Source of the DNA: a candidate division CSSED10-310 bacterium
Lineage (GTDB): Bacteria > CSSED10-310
Assembly (NCBI GenBank): GCA_016927515.1
Contig: JAFGMN010000148.1
Coordinates: forward strand, 1 to 33,600
Reading direction: 5' to 3'
DNA length: 33,600 nt
Position numbers and translations under genes: made by a program. The notes beneath the pieces were generated by a model. The model was given only the letters and a program-made list of their open reading frames with translations. It was not told the DNA's origin and did no database searches. How positions within the stretch are numbered: the first letter of the stretch is position 1; the number at the start of each line of letters is the position of its first letter. This document shows positions 16,357-23,513 of the stretch, piece by piece.

Positions 16357-17597
16357 ACATTCCGGATCCAATTCTCCACATCTTTTGCTGTTTTAGGAAT
16401 GTCGGCGGACAAATTCTCGCTGCCGGAGTCGGTCACCAGGACATCGTCTTCGATTCGGATGCCGATTCCTTCATTTTCAAGATACAGCCCTGGTTCCACG
16501 GTAATGACCATACCGGGAACGAGCCTGTTGTCATCGGGATGTACATCGTGTGTGTCGAGTCCCAGCATGTGTGACACGCCGTGAGTGTAGTAATTGGCGA
16601 TTTCTGCTCCCTGCGTAATATAGCCCAAGCGCTGCATCCCTGCGGCGAGAACATTCCGGGTTATGTCGTTGAGTTCCATTAATGACATGCCTGGCTTCAC
16701 GGCTTTTATCGTTTCGACATTGGCTTCGAGAACGAGTGTGTATAAGTCCCGCTGCTGGGCAGTGAATGTGCCGTTAACCGGGAATGTTCGGCTGATGTCG
16801 GCGGAATAATGCATGTATTCGGCTCCCAGATCCAGAAGCAGTAAATCGCCGTCCTGCAGTGTATCGTTAAGTTGCGTGTAATGGAGAATGGTTGCGTTCT
16901 TACCTGTGGCTGCGATGGTGGGGAATGCCGGAACGGAGCGTTCGAGTTGAAGGGCGAGAGTAAACCAGGCATCAAGCGTGTATTCGGTTTTTCCGGGAGC
17001 CATTTCCTGGAGCATGCGGCTTAATCCGGTAAACGTCAAGCGGATAGCATTCTTCACTCGTTGAACTTCCCAGTCGGCTTTGATTGTGCGGAGCGGTGTC
17101 AGGATGGAGGCGGCATTTTTGATCGTCAGATGCGGGTTTCGAATCCGCAGGGATTCGGTGAGTTGAAGACTTTCTGTGAGAGGTTCGGTAGTGGAAACCG
17201 GAGAAAAATCAACGTACAGTATTTCCAGGTTTTGCAATATCCGATGGAGGGTATCTGGAAGGGAGTCGATGGATTTGACCGAAGAGATGCCGGTGAGTTT
17301 GCTGACTTCTTCCGGTCCTGGGATGGGACCCATCCAGTGAATTTGGAGAGGGGTCAAGCGAACGACGAACATCTGCGTTGTGGTGGTTGTACCTTTTTTA
17401 ATCAGAAGCAACGCTGCATGCCGTTGGTTATGTCCGGTCAGGTAATAGAAGTTTTTATCCTGGCAATAAGGATACGGCGTATCGCCTGATCGGATTTTGG
17501 GTGGCGCGGATGTTAGAAGGACTGCGCTATTGTTGGGCATCTGTTCGAAGACACGTTTTCGATTATCGGCGAATGCCTGAATCATCATCTGGTTCAT
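16335..17597 (-). CDS. pepP: Xaa-Pro aminopeptidase (M24B)
   Basis: This 420-residue metallopeptidase removes N-terminal residues preceding proline. An N-terminal creatinase-like domain (about 1-165) is followed by the pita-bread catalytic domain. The dinuclear metal ligands are all present with E. coli-like spacing: D256 (LLDLGAEY), D267 (ADISRT), H343 (HGVSHMLGLDTHD), E368 (VEPGLYL) and E383 (IRIEDD). No signal peptide is seen, so it should be cytoplasmic. The ATG has GAGG six bases upstream. It is 33 bases downstream of a small outer-membrane protein gene and probably shares its transcript. The 3' end overlaps the convergent membrane-protein gene by 22 bases. Confidence 0.95.
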   Translation of the reverse strand: MNQMMIQAFADNRKRVFEQMPNNSAVLLTSAPPKIRSGDTPYPYCQDKNFYYLTGHNQRHAALLLIKKGTTTTTQMFVVRLTPLQIHWMGPIPGPEEVSKLTGISSVKSIDSLPDTLHRILQNLEILYVDFSPVSTTEPLTESLQLTESLRIRNPHLTIKNAASILTPLRTIKADWEVQRVKNAIRLTFTGLSRMLQEMAPGKTEYTLDAWFTLALQLERSVPAFPTIAATGKNATILHYTQLNDTLQDGDLLLLDLGAEYMHYSADISRTFPVNGTFTAQQRDLYTLVLEANVETIKAVKPGMSLMELNDITRNVLAAGMQRLGYITQGAEIANYYTHGVSHMLGLDTHDVHPDDNRLVPGMVITVEPGLYLENEGIGIRIEDDVLVTDSGSENLSADIPKTAKDVENWIRNVQSQSGR

Positions 17598-17630
17598 AGA
17601 CGACCTCGAAAAATCGGTTATACCGGTAAA

Positions 17631-18176
17631 TCAGAACTTAAAACTCATACCAAACGTTGAGTTCACCCAACTCGTTCGAGGGGATCCATCACCCAGTTCC
17701 GCCGAATGATAGAGCGCTTGAAAACGGAATCCCCAACCGGTGACCGGGAAAAACTCGACACCGGCTCCACCGCTCCAGCCGATATCTTCCGAATCGTCAC
17801 CCCATCCGACGGGATCATCGTGTTGGGCGTAAAAATATGTGGGTCCAATCACAGCGAAAAATCGAAAATACCGGGGCATGACGTAATCCATGACGGCCCA
17901 GATACCCACCGTGTCGATCTCTAGGGGATCCGGACTGGTGTTGACGTCGTATTGGAACTCGGTGTGGTTGTATGCGATTCGGACGCCGAGATGATTTTCA
18001 GGAATGTAATCGACGTTGAGCCCATAGGTCATGTCGTCATCCATAATTTCATCAAATGATTCGGTTGGTACACCGGGTCCCGCTTCGAAAGCCAGGTATA
18101 GGTCGTAGGCATCCACCGATGCGGACAGGATACAAGAAATCAGGGTTACGAACATCAGAAGCAGTCTTTGTTTCAT
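17631..18176 (-). CDS. Small outer-membrane beta-barrel protein
   Basis: The 181-residue product has a signal peptide (about 1-23, ending SVDA) and then alternating hydrophobic/polar strands with aromatic girdles such as GVRIAYNHTEFQYDV, YFRFFAVIGPTYFY and GFRFQALYHS. It ends in Phe (GMSFKF), the usual C-terminal signal for BAM-dependent barrel insertion. Length suggests an eight-stranded barrel. No specific function is recognisable. The ATG has a perfect GGAGG seven bases upstream. pepP follows after 33 bases. The divergent adenosine deaminase gene lies across a 168-base regulatory region. Confidence 0.75.
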   Translation of the reverse strand: MKQRLLLMFVTLISCILSASVDAYDLYLAFEAGPGVPTESFDEIMDDDMTYGLNVDYIPENHLGVRIAYNHTEFQYDVNTSPDPLEIDTVGIWAVMDYVMPRYFRFFAVIGPTYFYAQHDDPVGWGDDSEDIGWSGGAGVEFFPVTGWGFRFQALYHSAELGDGSPRTSWVNSTFGMSFKF

Positions 18177-18269
18177 TTTGCCACCTCCAAGCGGACGGGA
18201 AGCATATTACTTGATCGAAAGGAAAAAATGAAGTGTCAGGTTCAAAGAGCGTCTCTTTTTCCATTTCAT

Positions 18270-18298
18270 TTGACCGTTCGGTCAGAGAACAGTAAAAC
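18270..18298 (+). promoter_or_regulatory. Predicted adenosine deaminase promoter
   Basis: TTGACC at 18270-18275 and TAAAAC at 18293-18298 are 17 bases apart, with initiation expected near 18305 and a leader of about 40 bases. The -35 box lies inside the palindrome at 18271-18284. Confidence 0.45.
18271..18284. promoter_or_regulatory. TetR-type operator-like palindrome
   Basis: TGACCG-TT-CGGTCA is a perfect inverted repeat with 6-bp arms and a 2-bp centre. It covers the predicted -35 box of the adenosine deaminase promoter, the usual position for a repressor operator. Short GACCG/CGGTC arms are common in TetR-family sites. No regulator gene is present in the window. Confidence 0.5.
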
Positions 18299-18344
18299 TC
18301 ATGAAATCCGTTTGGAGGAAAGACGGAATCAAGGAGAGGTTCAT

Positions 18345-19580
18345 ATGGAGATTACCCGAGAGTTTATCGAAAAGTTACCGAAGTCTGATTTGCATGTGCA
18401 TCTAGACGGATCGTTACGTCTGGAGACGTTGATTGATTTGGCAAAGCGGAAGAGTATTGAACTGCCGTCATATTCGATTGAGGGATTGCGGGAGTTGGTA
18501 TTCAAGGACCAGTATCGCAACCTGGGAGAGTATTTGACGGGGTTTGGATACACCACAGCGGTTATGCAGGATGTCGAATCGCTGGAGCGGGTGGCATATG
18601 AATTAGCGGAGGATTGTGCCGATGAGGGAATCCGCTACTTGGAGGTCCGATTCGCTCCTCAACTTCATGTGCATCAGGATATGCAGATGGAGGATGTTCT
18701 GGTTGCAGTCAACGATGGCCTGGCCCGATTTGCGGCGTCTTTCAATTGCCGGGTGGGTGTTGTGACGGGTGAAGAGCCGCCGTTCCGGTTTGGCATCATT
18801 TGTTGTGCGATGCGGATGTTTGATTCGCGATTTTCGACGTATTACCAGCGGTTTGGTGATCTGCACCATTTTTCTCCGCAGAAGCGATTGTACCGGTTGG
18901 CGTCAGAAGAGCTTGCGATGGCGGTGGTGCAGATCCGGGATCAGAAGGGATTGCCGATTGTCGGGTTTGATCTGGCGGGGCAGGAGGCTGGATATCCCGC
19001 TGAGGACCATCGTTCAGCCTATCATTATGCCCACCGGCACTTCCTGAAAAAAACGGTGCATGCCGGCGAGGCATATGGACCGGAGAGCATTTTCCAGGCG
19101 ATTACCGATCTGTATGCAGACCGGATCGGGCATGGGTATCACTTGTATTCGACGGATATCATTGCGAATTCGTCGATTCAGGATAAAGATGCCTATGTTC
19201 AGGAGTTAGCCAATTTCATTGCCGATCGCCGGATCACGTTGGAGGTGTGTCTGACGAGTAATTGTCAGACGATGCCGGAGTTAAAGCGGTTGGAAGATCA
19301 TTCACTGAAAAAATTTCTTAAGCATAATCTCAGTATCTCGCTTTGCACGGATAATCGAACGGTGTCGAATACGACGATTACGCGGGAGATTGGACTGGCG
19401 GTGGAGCATTTTGATGTTGGTGTCAAGCGGTTGAAGGATATCATCATCTATGGATTCAAGCGCAGTTTTTTCCCTGGTTCATACACTGAAAAGCGGGAAT
19501 ACGTGCGGCAGATAATTGATTATTATGAGAAGCTGGAACGAGAGGAGTCGTTGGCATGGAGCCGGGTTCAGGCCGAATAA
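18345..19580 (+). CDS. add: Adenosine deaminase family protein
   Basis: Adenosine deaminases hydrolyse adenosine to inosine using one zinc. The 411-residue protein shows the metal motif HVHLDGS (H17, H19), HAGEA (H239, catalytic E242), IGHG (H263) and SLCTDN (D336). In classical enzymes the last motif is TDDP; here the second Asp is Asn (N337) and the proline is missing (TDNRTVSNTT), so the purine contact may differ and another nucleoside or base is possible. It is longer than the typical enzyme of about 340 residues, with an insertion around 140-200. The ATG at 18345, with GGAGAGG five bases upstream, is preferred over an upstream in-frame start at 18168, because homology starts there. The 3' end overlaps the convergent HAMP gene by 13 bases. 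Confidence 0.85.
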   Translation: MEITREFIEKLPKSDLHVHLDGSLRLETLIDLAKRKSIELPSYSIEGLRELVFKDQYRNLGEYLTGFGYTTAVMQDVESLERVAYELAEDCADEGIRYLEVRFAPQLHVHQDMQMEDVLVAVNDGLARFAASFNCRVGVVTGEEPPFRFGIICCAMRMFDSRFSTYYQRFGDLHHFSPQKRLYRLASEELAMAVVQIRDQKGLPIVGFDLAGQEAGYPAEDHRSAYHYAHRHFLKKTVHAGEAYGPESIFQAITDLYADRIGHGYHLYSTDIIANSSIQDKDAYVQELANFIADRRITLEVCLTSNCQTMPELKRLEDHSLKKFLKHNLSISLCTDNRTVSNTTITREIGLAVEHFDVGVKRLKDIIIYGFKRSFFPGSYTEKREYVRQIIDYYEKLEREESLAWSRVQAE

Positions 19581-20137
19581 TGCCATCCTTTATCTTTGAG
19601 TTCATTGAGACGTTGGATTTCTTTTTTCAGAGCTAACGGGTCGGAAGTGGTATCGACGGATTCGTCAACCAGCGATTCAAGGTTTTCCGTGATGGCAGCC
19701 AGTGAGGTCATGAATTCTCCCAGTTGATCGATATGGTCGTTCAGAATGGTTTTGACATCCTGAAGCTGATCGTTTTTTCTCAACTGCATCCGGGATAACT
19801 CACCATTTTTTAGACGAGTGATATGCCGCCGGAATACAAATATCGGACCGGCGAATCGCTGCGTCATGATAATCGAATGCACGGCGATAACGATGACGAA
19901 AATGGCAAGAAGACCCCAGAAGTGGGAGTCGCCCATCACAAATCGTCCGACCGCCTCCATTTTTTTACTCTCGGTACCATCAACGCGCGTGACGATATAG
20001 CCGATGGGTACGGCGAACATGAGAACAAGAAACACCGTATACAAAAAGAGATAACTGATGATAATGCGTGCGAAACCCAACTGAATCCGATGATCAACAA
20101 GGTTCCGCGTTCTTCGGGAACGAATCGAATCAGCCAT
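19568..20137 (-). CDS. Short two-helix membrane protein with HAMP-like domain
   Basis: The 189-residue product has two transmembrane helices (about 25-50 and 73-92) with a short extracytoplasmic loop, followed by a HAMP-like segment (about 93-145; GPIFVFRRHITRLKNGEL) and a coiled-coil tail with ENLESLVDES and EIQRLNELKD. It looks like a truncated chemoreceptor or sensor kinase, but there is no signalling module after HAMP and no methylation region. Similar stand-alone proteins occur in several deep-branching Gram-negative groups; their function is unknown to me. The ATG at 20137 with AGGAG six bases upstream is preferred over an in-frame start at 20170. It overlaps the 3' end of the convergent deaminase gene by 13 bases. 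Confidence 0.7.
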   Translation of the reverse strand: MADSIRSRRTRNLVDHRIQLGFARIIISYLFLYTVFLVLMFAVPIGYIVTRVDGTESKKMEAVGRFVMGDSHFWGLLAIFVIVIAVHSIIMTQRFAGPIFVFRRHITRLKNGELSRMQLRKNDQLQDVKTILNDHIDQLGEFMTSLAAITENLESLVDESVDTTSDPLALKKEIQRLNELKDKGWHYSA

Positions 20138-20227
20138 ATCAGACTCCTTGAATAACGGGTTATAAAACATCCGCTCTCAGAGTAGGCGAAAATGCGGTCG
20201 GATGCAATTCCCGATTTCAGTTTCCAA

Positions 20228-20256
20228 TTGACATTCAGCCGACAGGCCGTTACATT
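20228..20256 (+). promoter_or_regulatory. Predicted promoter of fadL
   Basis: A perfect TTGACA at 20228-20233 and TACATT at 20251-20256 are separated by 17 bases. Initiation near 20263 gives a leader of about 55 bases before the ATG at 20318. This is the best promoter match in the window. The remainder of the 180-base gap shows no other element. Confidence 0.6.
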
Positions 20257-20317
20257 GCCTCAGTTACTTCAGGAATGAAGAGGCTTTTCGCGCGGGAATG
20301 ACAAAAGGAGTTGAGAT

Positions 20318-21610
20318 ATGCGTTCTGTTTGTATTCCCGTGTTTCTTTGCATTATCCTGATCATCGTCGCGAATTTCTCCGTTCACGGAGCCGGCTTTAG
20401 TGTGTACGAACAGGGAGCGACGGCGACGGGAATGGCCGGCGCATTTGCAGCTAAGGCTGACGATGCAACCGCCGTTTTTTACAATCCGGCGGGTATTTCA
20501 CAGCTTGAAGGAACTCACCTGAGCGTGGGTCTGACCTGGATTCCTCCCGAAACGGAAATGACCGATCCGTACGGTGGGACCTGGGAAACAGAATCGCAGG
20601 ATTTTCTCGTACCCAATCTTTATCTGACTCACGGATTCAATGATACCGTGGCGATCGGTCTCGGCATCTATGCTCCATTCGGCCTCGGTATGGACTGGAC
20701 AAAAGATGATGATTGGATCTATCGCTATCTCGTTAAGGACGTATCCGTTGAATCAATGTACGTCAATCCGGTCATCTCCTTCAGCCTCAATGAAAATTGG
20801 TCGGTAGCAGCTGGTGCTATTTGGGTTGCATCGGATGTCGAGTACGTTGCTGCGGTGGATATGACCCCGGTGGAAATCGCTTTAAGTGAGGCAATGGGAA
20901 TGGACTTTACGTTGCCAGACAGTGAGTTGCGCCTTGAGGGTGACAACGAGAATGGGGACTGGGGGTATTCTCTGGCGATTCATGGGACCATCAACCGGTT
21001 TCATCTCGGCTTAGCATATCGCAGCGCAGTGGAATGCGGCTACATTGGAGATGCGACATTTGATGTGCCGGCTTCGGGATATGGTTCGACAGTGGATGGT
21101 CTCATCAACGGTTTTTTCCCTGATACTCAAGGCACAACCTCCATCGAGATGCCTGCAAGCATTCAGCTGGGTCTCGGTTATGATGTGACGGATGCGTTCT
21201 ATGTTGAGTTTGACGTGCTCTGGCACGGCTGGTCTTCCTACAAATCGTTGGATATCGATTTCGAAGAGCCGTCCTTGACAGATGTGCAGCAAACCAAAGA
21301 CTGGGATGACGTGATGAGTTACAGGTTGGGCCTGTATTATCAGATGACGGATCAGGCGGCGATTTTTGGTGGTTATTACTTCGATGAAACACCGATTCCC
21401 GACCGAACACTGGATCCTATTCTTCCCGGTGCAGACAGAAATTCCTTCCAGGTTGGAGCAAGCTATGATTTCGGTGGGTTGAAGCTGGAGGGATCGTACA
21501 TGGCATTATTGTTCGATGATCGGGAAACTACGACCAATTACCGGGACGTCAACGGAAAATACGAGTCATCAACTCATATTTTTTCAGCCCAGGTTTCATA
21601 CAGCTTCTGA
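20318..21610 (+). CDS. fadL: OmpP1/FadL/TodX family outer-membrane transporter
   Basis: FadL-type barrels import long-chain fatty acids or other hydrophobic compounds through the outer membrane. The 430-residue protein has a signal peptide (about 1-25) and the family hallmark just after cleavage, GFSVYEQGATATGMAGAF followed by KADDATAVFYNPAG with the NPA motif, which forms the hatch. Many amphipathic strands follow and the C-terminus is VSYSF, ending in Phe as barrel proteins do. The ATG has GGAG seven bases upstream and a strong promoter at 20228. The next gene, a long-chain acyl-CoA synthetase, supports fatty acid uptake as the substrate class; hydrocarbons or aromatics remain possible. Confidence 0.9.
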   Translation: MRSVCIPVFLCIILIIVANFSVHGAGFSVYEQGATATGMAGAFAAKADDATAVFYNPAGISQLEGTHLSVGLTWIPPETEMTDPYGGTWETESQDFLVPNLYLTHGFNDTVAIGLGIYAPFGLGMDWTKDDDWIYRYLVKDVSVESMYVNPVISFSLNENWSVAAGAIWVASDVEYVAAVDMTPVEIALSEAMGMDFTLPDSELRLEGDNENGDWGYSLAIHGTINRFHLGLAYRSAVECGYIGDATFDVPASGYGSTVDGLINGFFPDTQGTTSIEMPASIQLGLGYDVTDAFYVEFDVLWHGWSSYKSLDIDFEEPSLTDVQQTKDWDDVMSYRLGLYYQMTDQAAIFGGYYFDETPIPDRTLDPILPGADRNSFQVGASYDFGGLKLEGSYMALLFDDRETTTNYRDVNGKYESSTHIFSAQVSYSF

Positions 21611-21632
21611 TCCGATCGGGACAGAGTGTTGT

Positions 21633-21670
21633 TTCCAGCAGAAACCGGTTGTATCCGGTTTCTGCTGGAA
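21633..21670 (+). repeat. Perfect 16-bp inverted repeat between fadL and the acyl-CoA synthetase gene
   Basis: TTCCAGCAGAAACCGG (21633-21648) pairs perfectly with its complement at 21655-21670 across a 6-base loop. No T-run follows on either strand, so it is not a standard intrinsic terminator. It starts 22 bases after the fadL stop and ends 12 bases before the GGAGG of the next gene. It may stabilise the upstream fadL message or lower readthrough. Confidence 0.9.
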
Positions 21671-21692
21671 GAGCGGAAAATGGGAGGAAATC

Positions 21693-23513
21693 ATGAAGCG
21701 CGACGAATATTCGACGTTGCCTCGCATTTTTCTTGAAACGGTTCAACGGTGGGGACTACGACCGGCGATTCGCTACCGTTCTCAGGAACGATGGATTGAC
21801 ATGACGTTAAATGATGTTCGAGAGCGGGTGTACCGCTGTACGGCGGCTCTGTTGGCGGCAGGTTGTTGCAAAGGGGATCACGTGGCCATCATGTCCAACA
21901 ACCGTCCCGAATGGTTCCTGGCGGACTTGGGAACACTGTGTGCCGGGGCTGCAACCGTTCCCATTTATTCGACGTTGAAACAGGATCAAGTCCGGTACAT
22001 TGTTGAACAGAGTGAAAGCCGGTTCATGTTTGTCGAAGATCGAGAACAACTGGGTAAGATTCGTCATGTTCTTCATGACGTTCCCAAGCTGGAGAAACTC
22101 ATTGTTTTCGATCCGGTGGGTGTTATCCTGGATAATCAGGTTATCTCGTTTCAGGAATTCCTCAGAGATGCTACCGGCGATCACGCGACGATTGAAAACA
22201 GAGTGCTGCAGTCGCTGAGTGCCATCCAGTCGGATGATCTGGCAAGCATCGTCTATACATCCGGAACGACAGGATCCCCGAAAGGCGTCATGCTATCCCA
22301 TGCTAACTTCGTCTCCAACATTCAGGATCTGAAAACGGTCATCGACATCAATGAACGTGATATCGTTCTCGGCATTCTCCCGCTATCTCATGTGTTGGAG
22401 CGATGTGCGGGATATTATACCGGTTTCTTGGCGTCGGGATCGATGTATGTGTTTACCGAATCAATGGAAACCGTCGCCAGAGACATGGGGGAGATACAGC
22501 CCACTATTATTGTGGCCGTACCCAGATTGTTTGAAAAAATATACATTCGAGTTATGGATATGGTTAAAAATGGAAGCGGTTTTAAAAAGGGTGTTTTTAA
22601 TTGGGCTCTACAGACCGGGCGGTCGTATTTCCTGGAGAGTCGATCCCGCGAAGTCAGTGTTTTTCTGAAGCAGCAGTATAAACTTGCGCATCGTCTGGTA
22701 TTCAAGAAACTGCATCAACGATTCGGAGGCAGGATCAAGTGTTTTGTATCGGGAGGGGCTTCACTTGAACCTCGTATCGCTCAGTTTTTTGCATCCATTG
22801 GCATAACGATCCTGGAGGGGTATGGATTGACGGAGACTTCGCCGGTGAATTCCGTTAACTACATGGGCGCTACGCGGTTGGGATCGGTGGGAAAGCCGTT
22901 GTCGAGTGTTTCGATCCGGTTGGCTGCTGATGGAGAGATTCTGGTGAAGGGGCCGAACGTGACCCGGGGTTATTATCGAAAACCGGAAGAAACGCAGGAG
23001 TTGTTTGATGGTGAAGGGTGGTTGAAGACCGGAGATATCGGTCGGATTGACGAAGACGGTTTTCTCTGGATTATTGACAGAAAAAAGGAAATCATTGTCA
23101 CGTCCGGTGGAAAGAATATCGCTCCTCAACCCATTGAATCCATGCTAACGGCAAATCCATTCATTAGTCATGCCATGCTGGTTGGCGACCGTCGCAATTA
23201 CATTTCCGCACTCATCGTCCCGAATTTCGACACGCTGAAAGCCTGGTGCCTGAAAACCGGATTGGGTGATCTTACGGCAGATCAGATGGTCCGAACGGAA
23301 GAAATATATCATAAGATCCAGGCCGAGGTGCTGGAAGTCATGGCTGTGCTTCCGCGGTATGAACAGGTTAAGCGAACCGTGCTGCTCAGCCGCCCCTGGA
23401 CTGTAGAGGGAGGGGAATTGACTCCGACGATGAAACTAAAGCGCCATGTAATTCTCAAAAAGTATGGTTCGCATATCGATGCGTTATACCGCGGCGATAT
23501 CAAGCAACCGTGA
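21693..23513 (+). CDS. Long-chain fatty-acid-CoA ligase (AMP-forming)
   Basis: The 606-residue enzyme activates fatty acids through an acyl-adenylate to acyl-CoA. The P-loop motif YTSGTTGSPKG (188-198), GYGLTETSP (377-384) and GWLKTGDIGRIDEDG followed by DRKKEIIVTSGGKNI are signatures of the AMP-binding superfamily. The C-terminal LTPTMKLKR holds the usual catalytic lysine region. Length and the early ARP-type long-chain features fit FadD15-like synthetases. There is no signal peptide; the enzyme is probably peripheral at the inner membrane. The ATG at 21693 with GGAGG five bases upstream is preferred over longer in-frame starts reaching into fadL. The FadL gene directly upstream suggests import coupled to activation. 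Its end overlaps convergent glmS by 14 bases. Confidence 0.93.
   Translation: MKRDEYSTLPRIFLETVQRWGLRPAIRYRSQERWIDMTLNDVRERVYRCTAALLAAGCCKGDHVAIMSNNRPEWFLADLGTLCAGAATVPIYSTLKQDQVRYIVEQSESRFMFVEDREQLGKIRHVLHDVPKLEKLIVFDPVGVILDNQVISFQEFLRDATGDHATIENRVLQSLSAIQSDDLASIVYTSGTTGSPKGVMLSHANFVSNIQDLKTVIDINERDIVLGILPLSHVLERCAGYYTGFLASGSMYVFTESMETVARDMGEIQPTIIVAVPRLFEKIYIRVMDMVKNGSGFKKGVFNWALQTGRSYFLESRSREVSVFLKQQYKLAHRLVFKKLHQRFGGRIKCFVSGGASLEPRIAQFFASIGITILEGYGLTETSPVNSVNYMGATRLGSVGKPLSSVSIRLAADGEILVKGPNVTRGYYRKPEETQELFDGEGWLKTGDIGRIDEDGFLWIIDRKKEIIVTSGGKNIAPQPIESMLTANPFISHAMLVGDRRNYISALIVPNFDTLKAWCLKTGLGDLTADQMVRTEEIYHKIQAEVLEVMAVLPRYEQVKRTVLLSRPWTVEGGELTPTMKLKRHVILKKYGSHIDALYRGDIKQP

Noticed and set aside
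18244-18260. Small hairpin AAAGAG-CGT-CTCTTT with a T-run between the outer-membrane protein and deaminase genes
   Set aside because: The 6-bp AT-rich stem is too weak for a terminator, and it would lie between two divergent genes where no plus-strand transcript is expected.
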